Part shown: in pieces, positions 25,472 to 31,682 of the stretch | How positions within the stretch are numbered: the stretch's first letter is position 1 | Layout: every line of letters begins with the position of its first letter | NCBI GenBank assembly: GCA_903875045.1 | Contig: CAIQUS010000146.1 | Location: 1 to 40,552 of the forward strand | Origin: an uncultured Bacteroidales bacterium | GTDB taxonomy: Bacteria > Bacteroidota > Bacteroidia > Bacteroidales > FEN-979 | Direction: 5' to 3' | DNA: 40,552 nt | Position numbers and translations under genes: made by a program | Notes under the pieces: model-generated | The model's database searches: none | Seen by the model: the letters and a program-made list of their open reading frames with translations, nothing else | Told to the model about the DNA's origin: nothing

Positions 25472-28400
25472 TTATTTTTGAATGACAATTTTACGGATAA
25501 GGGTACCAGAACCATTTGAAACGCTGAGCAGGTAACTTCCCTGGGATAAACGGCTCACATCGATTTTTTCATTTGCAACTCCGAAAATCTCCATTCCACG
25601 CCTGGTGAAAACTGTTTCACCGGATGGTGACATGATGGAAATGTCTAACTTTTCCTGCTTCAGTGTTTTTAATTCAAGTGTGAAGATTCCGCTGTTTGGA
25701 TTTGGAAACACCTGAACACTCACGCCGGAAAGTTCTTCAATTCCTCCGCAAATTTTGAAAGCAACCATCACAGAATCTTTCCCGACACAACCATTCTGAT
25801 CGGATACAAAAACCAGGATTTTTGATGAATGAAGTCCGATTCCGAGCGAGTCGACAGTGATGGAAGGAGTTGTTTTCAATGAAGGGAGCCACAGATAGGA
25901 TGATGCACCCGGAAGGGAGGCATTCAACACAACTGCTGCATTGGCACAGGTGGTTGTGTCTTTTCCGAGGTCAATCTGAGGAATTCCGTGAATGGTAAGC
26001 ATAAGACTGTCTGATGCCAGCGGGCATGTAACGGAACCTATCGCATAAAACTTCAGTTTGACAGAGCCACTGAGGATATCCTGCTGTCCGGGTGTGTAAA
26101 CCGGATGAAGAATGGTCTGGTTATCAAATGTCCCATCCCCTTTGGTTTCCCAATGCAGTGAATTATAGGCATTGGCAGTAGCGTTTGTGAGGTAAGTTTG
26201 TCCTTTACAAATTGAACCATTTCCACCTGCCGATGCGGTCGGGGTGGTATAGATCATCAGCATCATGCTGTTCGTGTCAACGCTGGAATTGCCAAATGCA
26301 GTCAGTTTTAACCTTACCATGCCGTCTGTGATATCCTGTGGACTTGGTGTATAAACAGGATTCAGAATGAGTGGATTGCTGAACGCCCCGGTACCATTGG
26401 TTGACCAGCTGACCGAATCATAACTGTCGGCCATACCGTGTAACTGAAAAGTGTTGCCTGCACAAATGTCTGCATCGCCACCGGCACTGGCGGTGGTTCT
26501 GTATTGTGGCGGGAACACGATGAAATCGACCCATGCAGCATCAAGACCCATGGCAGTGGCATTGTTCTTTTCATAAACCCATTTGAAAGTATGAGGGCCT
26601 GCCATTACAGGGAAGGCATAGCGTTTGAAGGTGGTATCGATGAAATTTGACCACAATCCTACAACGGCTCCATCGATATAAAATTTCAGAACGTCCTTGA
26701 TCGGTTGTGTTGAAACGCGACGGAAGAATGAGATACTGTCGTCCATGGAGGCATTGTATTCGATAAAGAGCCCGGAGGATTCATTGTCGGAAATAACACC
26801 CGACCTTGCCGAATAGTTGCCTTCGTATTTAATAACAGGGTCAATCGTCCATGGTTTGGCGGGATTGGTGAATTGCCATGGGAATTTCGAGAAATTACCG
26901 GTTTCCCAGTCCTCAACGATCAGCCCGATTTTGGCGTTGAAGATTTTATCAGTTACCCGGTATCTGGAGGTGGCTACATTGTGCAATTGTGCAGCAGACC
27001 CGATGGCAGCAGCATCGTTTACCGTTACAGGGAAGGATGCGATAACGTTTTCCCCGGCATGAAGTGTTCCGATATTAAAGGTTGGCAATCCGATAGTTAC
27101 ATACGAATTGAGGGAAGTAAGTGAACTTACAACATTTTCTGCATCCCATATACCAAAGTTTTTGGTGGAGATCATAATAGTGGCTTCTTCGCCCGGATCG
27201 AGGCGGCCGTTTCCGTTGCCGCCCGGTGGAGGATCGGAAATGGTCATGGTGAGGATGGTTACATCAGGGGCATGTGCCGTGATCTGGAAAGTGCTCCATG
27301 TAATACTGTCTTTCGAATCGATGGCTTTGACAGTAAACATCACCGGGGTATTGTTTTGGATGGAATCGTTTACTTTGAATTTATAACCATCTGCAATGTA
27401 TTTTTCCTCGTCAACCTCAAAATGGCCATATTCTTTAATGGAATCAAGCATGGTAATATAGGGATTGTCGCACGTCAGGTGAACAGAAACAGCATCTGCT
27501 GCGGCATTGCCTGTATTTTTCATCTTGAGCCCGATGAGTTCGGTTTCACCGTAATCCATTAATCCGTTGTCATTTCCAAAGGTGCTGTCATTCAGTATGT
27601 TTGCAGTATTTTCAATGGCAGATTGCGGTATGATAATGTCAATCGGGGAAACGTAGGTAAGACAATGTCCCGACCGTGTATCTGTCCAGCATGGAAATGT
27701 TTTGCCATCATAAGCGGCGATGGCAAGGTAGTCGCCCATGTATTTGGATGCCATCATGGGAATAGGAGCAGGGGTGAAAGACACATCGCTTACTTTCATG
27801 TCTTCGAAAGTGTTGCCTCCGTCAGTAGAATAGGCCATCCAGGCTTCGGCTTCAGATGCGGCACAATTTCGGTTGTCGTAAAAAACCAGGCTGACATAGC
27901 CGTTGGCCTGATCACAGGTGATCCATGGGAGGTAGTGATGTTTGCCAGCAGTTGAATCAGAGTTAATGCGTTTTGGAGCAGACCAGGTAACACCTTTATC
28001 GGTTGATTTTATCAGGTAAACAGAACTTCCGGGGCCAACGTTAACACCCGGAACGCCGGTGTTTGTCCATACAATGTAGATCGTTCCGCGGTAAGGGCTA
28101 TTGCTTAAATCAACGGCCATGGAAGGAAAAGAATTGGTACGCATATTTTGTGAAACGCCAACGGTTCGGATCCCTTTGATGTTGTTGAGCGCCCTGAAAG
28201 CAGTTCCCCAGGTAGCCCCACCATCTGCTGATGAGTTAAAACCGATGGCTTTTTCGTCACTTGGCCAACTGTCGTAAACAGCCCATGCTGCGTAAACTTC
28301 ACCATCGGGTCCGCATTTGAAATTGATACCCTGATTGTGGCTGCCGGCATTTGTGGCTGCACTGATGTTCACCGAGGTTGACCAGCTCGCCCCGTTTGTG

Positions 28401-29116
28401 ACCGAACGTGAAACATAGATGTTGTTGCTAACCATCCAGCCATTGTACAGGTAGCCTTTATAAGGACTTGACGGGCTGATATCGACCCAGAGATGATTTT
28501 TGTCGAGCATGTTGAACGCACTTCCGGTTGCAACCTTGCTTACTGTCCAGGTGGCACCCTGGTTGTCGGAATATGAAACACTCTGGCCACTTGCATTGTC
28601 AATGTATCCAATGAACCATCTTCCGTTCAGGTCAATAACTGCGGCAGGGTCGCCGGAGTTGGGTCCGCCGGCACCTTCAACAGTACCGGACCATGTGGCT
28701 GCACCATCAAATGTTTTGAGTGCATCAGCCCCCTTTACGGTGCCGTTACTCGGTTGAGGTGTGGAGTTGTTGGAGTTCAGCAACATGTTTTTATCATTGG
28801 GATTGATGACAATCGAATTTTCACTCTGGGTTGAGTTGGATGGTTCAGTTGTAACCAGAACATCCGGTGAATCGATCACCGAAGTGCCACGCATCAGCAA
28901 TTTGCTGCCATTATAACGGGCAGGAGGAACAGGTGCAAAAGGCTGCACAGGGACTAACCCGGCTTCTGCACATTTTCGCCAGTAACCCATGTTGTCGATG
29001 CGTGTGTCGACCTGGTAATTTGGGGGAAATACGGTTTTGCTGTCCTGTGCAACCAGCGTGGCTGAAGCCAATGCCAAAAAGATGCAAGTCAGCAGGAACA
29101 AAGTAAGTTTTTTCAT
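25472..29116 (-). CDS. T9SS-secreted BNR/sialidase-like repeat protein
   Basis: A 1214-aa protein. Signal peptide 1-23 (MKKLTLFLLTCIFLALASAT, cut near LVAQ). Residues about 130-500 form a beta-propeller with Asp-box/BNR motifs (SDNQGATW, SADGGATW, STDKGVTW, STDGGNTF), as in sialidase-fold proteins. The catalytic Arg triad and FRIP motif of sialidases were not recognised, so I do not assign enzyme activity. Then come two CARDB-like segments (NGLMDYGE and GNGRLDPGE), a jelly-roll segment (about 735-860), two Ig-like repeats of about 88 residues (A.AGG...IC.G), a Cys-containing domain and a C-terminal T9SS type-A sorting domain (about 1140-1214, VFPNPNSGIFTLEL...LIRKIVIQK). It is expected to be surface-anchored or released. 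Confidence 0.9.
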   Translation of the reverse strand: MKKLTLFLLTCIFLALASATLVAQDSKTVFPPNYQVDTRIDNMGYWRKCAEAGLVPVQPFAPVPPARYNGSKLLMRGTSVIDSPDVLVTTEPSNSTQSENSIVINPNDKNMLLNSNNSTPQPSNGTVKGADALKTFDGAATWSGTVEGAGGPNSGDPAAVIDLNGRWFIGYIDNASGQSVSYSDNQGATWTVSKVATGSAFNMLDKNHLWVDISPSSPYKGYLYNGWMVSNNIYVSRSVTNGASWSTSVNISAATNAGSHNQGINFKCGPDGEVYAAWAVYDSWPSDEKAIGFNSSADGGATWGTAFRALNNIKGIRTVGVSQNMRTNSFPSMAVDLSNSPYRGTIYIVWTNTGVPGVNVGPGSSVYLIKSTDKGVTWSAPKRINSDSTAGKHHYLPWITCDQANGYVSLVFYDNRNCAASEAEAWMAYSTDGGNTFEDMKVSDVSFTPAPIPMMASKYMGDYLAIAAYDGKTFPCWTDTRSGHCLTYVSPIDIIIPQSAIENTANILNDSTFGNDNGLMDYGETELIGLKMKNTGNAAADAVSVHLTCDNPYITMLDSIKEYGHFEVDEEKYIADGYKFKVNDSIQNNTPVMFTVKAIDSKDSITWSTFQITAHAPDVTILTMTISDPPPGGNGNGRLDPGEEATIMISTKNFGIWDAENVVSSLTSLNSYVTIGLPTFNIGTLHAGENVIASFPVTVNDAAAIGSAAQLHNVATSRYRVTDKIFNAKIGLIVEDWETGNFSKFPWQFTNPAKPWTIDPVIKYEGNYSARSGVISDNESSGLFIEYNASMDDSISFFRRVSTQPIKDVLKFYIDGAVVGLWSNFIDTTFKRYAFPVMAGPHTFKWVYEKNNATAMGLDAAWVDFIVFPPQYRTTASAGGDADICAGNTFQLHGMADSYDSVSWSTNGTGAFSNPLILNPVYTPSPQDITDGMVRLKLTAFGNSSVDTNSMMLMIYTTPTASAGGNGSICKGQTYLTNATANAYNSLHWETKGDGTFDNQTILHPVYTPGQQDILSGSVKLKFYAIGSVTCPLASDSLMLTIHGIPQIDLGKDTTTCANAAVVLNASLPGASSYLWLPSLKTTPSITVDSLGIGLHSSKILVFVSDQNGCVGKDSVMVAFKICGGIEELSGVSVQVFPNPNSGIFTLELKTLKQEKLDISIMSPSGETVFTRRGMEIFGVANEKIDVSRLSQGSYLLSVSNGSGTLIRKIVIQK

Positions 29117-29150
29117 GTGGATTATTTTGAGGGTGGAAATTTTTATGCTA

Positions 29151-29158
29151 CAAAGGTA
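29151..29158 (-). promoter_or_regulatory. -7 element of the BNR-repeat T9SS gene
   Basis: The minus strand reads TACCTTTG, a perfect TAnnTTTG, 34 nt before the ATG at 29116. No well-spaced TTG was found; the nearest is only 12 nt upstream. Confidence 0.5.
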
Positions 29159-29198
29159 ATGATTAATTCACAAAATCGATACCTGAAACCTTTAACCT

Positions 29199-29876
29199 TC
29201 ATTGCTTTGTTGTAAATACATACTGGAGTATATTGGCTCCCATTTGCAGCGCTTTCTGACGGGTCGGATCAGAATCTCCATGTATTGCGGGGTCTTCCCA
29301 ACCGTCACCCAGATCGCATTCGAATGTGTAAAATACAACCAGCCGGCCTTCATAGATGAGTCCGAACCCCTGGGGTGGTTTTCCGTCATGCTCATGAATC
29401 TTGGGCAACCCGTTTTGAAAATTGTATTTTTGATGGTAGATCGGATGGTCGAAAGGCAATTCAATCAATTCCAGTTCCGGAAATACCCGCTTTAACTGGG
29501 GCCTGATGTATTTGTCCATTCCATAATTATCGTCGATGTGAAGAAACCCTCCCGAAATAAGGTAATTCCTAAGGTTTTGAATCTCCTGGTCAGAAAACAC
29601 GATATTCCCGTGCCCGGTCATGTGGATAAAAGGGTAATTCATGAGGTCGGGGCTTCCAACTTCAACGGTGGCAATATCTTCATTGATATTGGTCGATAAA
29701 TTCCGGTTGGCAAACTTTACGAGGTTCGGCAGCGACGAGGGATTGGCATACCAGTCGCCACCCCCTGAATATTTCAGCAAGGCGATCTGGAAAGACGGCG
29801 GGGTGAAGGAGGTGGAGGTGAAGAGAGAGAGGAGCAGAACTGCCTTGAAAAGGGTTGGACGTTTGGTGGAAATCAT
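29199..29876 (-). CDS. DUF4159 domain-containing exported protein
   Basis: A 225-aa protein with a cleavable signal peptide (about 1-25) followed by a DUF4159 domain: FQIALLKYSGGGDWY (29-43), FIHMTGHGNIVFSD, then LISGGFLHIDDNYG and a C-terminal GDSDPTRQKALQMGANIL. The fold resembles the GATase1/ThuA-like families, in which a beta-strand-loop leads into GG-F-D residues. Its function is not established; DUF4159 genes often accompany MoxR/BatA-type operons in Bacteroidota, but none is seen here. It follows rsmE on the same strand, separated by a 70-nt heptamer array whose last unit ends 13 nt before the start codon. It may be co-transcribed with rsmE. Confidence 0.85.
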   Translation of the reverse strand: MISTKRPTLFKAVLLLSLFTSTSFTPPSFQIALLKYSGGGDWYANPSSLPNLVKFANRNLSTNINEDIATVEVGSPDLMNYPFIHMTGHGNIVFSDQEIQNLRNYLISGGFLHIDDNYGMDKYIRPQLKRVFPELELIELPFDHPIYHQKYNFQNGLPKIHEHDGKPPQGFGLIYEGRLVVFYTFECDLGDGWEDPAIHGDSDPTRQKALQMGANILQYVFTTKQ

Positions 29877-29889
29877 GGACTGGGTGGAA

Positions 29890-29959
29890 TTACGATTTAC
29901 GATTTACGATTTACGAATGACGATTTACGAATGACGATTTACGATTTACGATTTACGAA
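29890..29959 (-). repeat. Ten-unit heptamer array (ATCGTAA)n between rsmE and the DUF4159 gene
   Basis: Ten uninterrupted 7-nt units on the plus strand: TTACGAT five times plus variants TTACGAA and TGACGAT. Read on the sense (minus) strand of the flanking genes it is ATCGTAA repeated, which contains TAA in every frame. The rsmE stop codon (29941-29939) and its last residues NRKS come from the array. The same heptamer lies before the ABC permease gene at 5601-5642 in the same orientation relative to the downstream gene. Confidence 0.9.
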
Positions 29960-30682
29960 TTGGTCAGGGTGTGGGGTGGGGTTGATGCGGTTAATCAGGT
30001 TGATTGTATGACAGGCTACGATTCCTGAGGTTTCGGTGCGTAATCGGCTTGAACCGAGGTTGATCGGAGTATACCCTGATTTGATGGCCTGTTCTACCTC
30101 GTGTTTGGAAAAATCACCTTCAGGGCCAATCAGGATCAATGTGTCAGAACCAGGGATATGAATATGATGCAGTTCTGATTCGTTACCGGTTTCGCAATAA
30201 CCGATAAATTTTTGTCCTGTGAAATCACGGGTAAAAAAATCCTTCAACCTTGCAGGTTCATTCAATTTGGGCAGCCAGGCTTTGAGCGATTGCTTCATGG
30301 CGGAAACAAGCACTTTCTCCAACCTTGGAAGTTTCACCGATTCCCGTTCAGAATGTTCGCAAAATACCGGAGTAACTTCATCGATACCGATTTCGGTGGC
30401 TTTTTCGAGGAACCATTCAAAACGGTCGATGTTTTTTGTTGGCGCGATGGCGATATGAAGATGCCAGGGGTTCGGAGGAACTGAATGTTTGGTTGAAATT
30501 TCAATCAGACAGCCTTTGTGATGAACTTTTGTTAATTGTCCGTGATAGAAGTTACCCAAACCATCTGTCAGGTCAATTGAATCACCTGTGCCCAGTCGCA
30601 GCACTTTCATGCAATGCCATGATTCCTCCTCACTGAGTTCACAGAAATTGCCTTCAACCCCTGAAACATAAAACAACTGCAT
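29939..30682 (-). CDS. rsmE: 16S rRNA m3U1498 methyltransferase RsmE
   Basis: A 247-aa SPOUT-family enzyme that N3-methylates U1498 (E. coli numbering) of 16S rRNA. The N-terminal PUA-like domain (about 1-70: MQLFYV, HCMKVLRLGTGD) is followed by the knotted domain with KNIDRFEWFLEKATEIG, LIGPEGDFSKHEV and LGSSRLRTETSG, the SAM-binding knot. I start it at the ATG at 30682; the frame is open further upstream but that extension is not family-like and would cover the promoter TATCTTTG at 30707-30700. The C-terminus runs a few residues past the usual end into the heptamer array, which supplies the stop. Confidence 0.95.
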   Translation of the reverse strand: MQLFYVSGVEGNFCELSEEESWHCMKVLRLGTGDSIDLTDGLGNFYHGQLTKVHHKGCLIEISTKHSVPPNPWHLHIAIAPTKNIDRFEWFLEKATEIGIDEVTPVFCEHSERESVKLPRLEKVLVSAMKQSLKAWLPKLNEPARLKDFFTRDFTGQKFIGYCETGNESELHHIHIPGSDTLILIGPEGDFSKHEVEQAIKSGYTPINLGSSRLRTETSGIVACHTINLINRINPTPHPDQFVNRKS

Positions 30683-30699
30683 AAACCGAATTTGTGAGG

Positions 30700-30707
30700 C
30701 AAAGATA
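30700..30707 (-). promoter_or_regulatory. -7 promoter element of rsmE
   Basis: The minus strand reads TATCTTTG, a perfect TAnnTTTG, 17 nt before the rsmE ATG, implying a very short leader. It is part of a divergent promoter region with the TATCTTTG at 30769-30776 for the opposite operon. Confidence 0.55.
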
Positions 30708-30748
30708 CGCAAATGCCGGCTGTGAAAAGTGTAACCTGCCTCAAAACC

Positions 30749-30776
30749 TTTGTTTGCGAAAAAAGCACTATCTTTG
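30749..30776 (+). promoter_or_regulatory. Promoter of the AbiEii-type two-gene operon
   Basis: TATCTTTG at 30769-30776 is a perfect -7 element. A TTTG at 30749-30752 lies 16 nt upstream, and another at 30753-30756. It is 23 nt before the TTG start at 30800, giving a short leader. Confidence 0.55.
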
Positions 30777-30799
30777 TCTAATCGATTAATAATTACACC

Positions 30800-31069
30800 T
30801 TGAACAGTCCTGAAATAAAAGCATTTATCCGCGAAAACAGTCATCTTTTCTGGTATACCCCCGACGATAAAAAGGAGGATATCAGTCTTGAGTTCCTGGT
30901 GGAAACGATATTAAATTACGGGGATTTGAATAATATTAAAACACTTCTGAAGATCATCGGGGTAAAGGAAACATCACATATTTTCTTCGGTGCTGATGGA
31001 AGGAAAAAGCTAAACTATTACCCGGAAATACATAATTTTTTTTCATTGTTTTTTTCGAGATATGCATAA
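30800..31069 (+). CDS. Small protein paired with AbiEii-type nucleotidyltransferase, putative antitoxin
   Basis: An 89-aa protein translated from a TTG start at 30800; no in-frame ATG exists. Its N-terminus (PEIKAFIRENSHLFWY) and the segment LVETILNYGDLNNIKTLLKI look like a helical DNA-binding-type small domain; I believe it resembles the Bacteroidota family DUF6922, but this is from memory and unverified. Its stop overlaps the next start by 8 nt, so translation is coupled. The pairing with an AbiEii-like nucleotidyltransferase suggests an antitoxin or partner role, smaller than the winged-helix AbiEi antitoxin of lactococcal systems. The promoter directly upstream supports the unusual start. 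Confidence 0.8.
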   Translation: MNSPEIKAFIRENSHLFWYTPDDKKEDISLEFLVETILNYGDLNNIKTLLKIIGVKETSHIFFGADGRKKLNYYPEIHNFFSLFFSRYA

Positions 31070-31682
31070 AGAAATTTTTTCGGAAAACCAACTTGAACTT
31101 TTGCCATTGGTAAAGCATTTTATCCGGGAGTATTATCTTGTTGGTGGAACAGCAATTGCATTGCACCTTGGACATCGCAGGTCAATAGATTTTGACCTTT
31201 TTAAATTTAACGCGCTTAGGCCGAAGACCATTGTAACAGAAATTTCAGCATTTGATTTTCCATATACCATAACCAGAAGAGTTACCGAACAAATGAATGT
31301 GACCATTCACGATGTGAAATTTACTTTTTTCCAGTACCCTTTTAAAATTGATGCAAAAATCAAATTAAATGATTATCTCAGGTTACCGGAACTTATAGAT
31401 TTAGCCGCGATGAAAGCGTATGCCCTTGGACGGCGGTCCAAATGGAAAGATTATGTGGATCTCTTTTTTATTTTGAAAAACCACTACTCAGTTGAACAAA
31501 TATCCCGCAGAGCCTGCAAGATTTACGATCAAATGTTTTCAGAAAAACTATTCAGGGCACAACTGTCATATTTCGAGGATATTGATTATTTCGAATCTAT
31601 TGAATACCTTGTACCTGCCGTTCCCGAAGAAGAGATCAAAGCATTTCTGATTGACAAAGCCACAGATATTGACCTTTTTTAA
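31062..31682 (+). CDS. AbiEii/AbiGii-family nucleotidyltransferase (putative toxin)
   Basis: A 206-aa protein of the DNA polymerase beta-like nucleotidyltransferase superfamily. It has the GG motif LVGGTAIALHLGHRR (26-40), the two metal-binding aspartates D43 and D45 in SIDFDLF, and the AbiEii-specific late motif LAAMKAYALGRRSKWKDYVD (114-133, with K118 and D130). In characterised AbiE systems the protein is a nucleotide-transferring toxin controlled by AbiEi, acting in type IV toxin-antitoxin behaviour and phage abortive infection. Here it is somewhat shorter than many AbiEii proteins, but all motifs are intact. Its TAA (31680-31682) overlaps the TAA of the convergent peptidase gene (31681-31679). 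Toxicity is inferred. Confidence 0.9.
   Translation: MHKEIFSENQLELLPLVKHFIREYYLVGGTAIALHLGHRRSIDFDLFKFNALRPKTIVTEISAFDFPYTITRRVTEQMNVTIHDVKFTFFQYPFKIDAKIKLNDYLRLPELIDLAAMKAYALGRRSKWKDYVDLFFILKNHYSVEQISRRACKIYDQMFSEKLFRAQLSYFEDIDYFESIEYLVPAVPEEEIKAFLIDKATDIDLF

Noticed and set aside
25472-29116. Sialidase (neuraminidase) enzyme call
   Set aside because: Asp boxes are present, but the Arg triad and FRIP motif were not recognised; BNR propellers are common in non-enzymatic proteins.
29890-29959. CRISPR array
   Set aside because: Units are 7 nt with no spacers; this is a simple tandem repeat.
30683-30844. Upstream extension of rsmE to 30844
   Set aside because: The extension is not family-like, would overlap the divergent operon, and includes the TATCTTTG promoter element; the ATG at 30682 matches RsmE N-termini.
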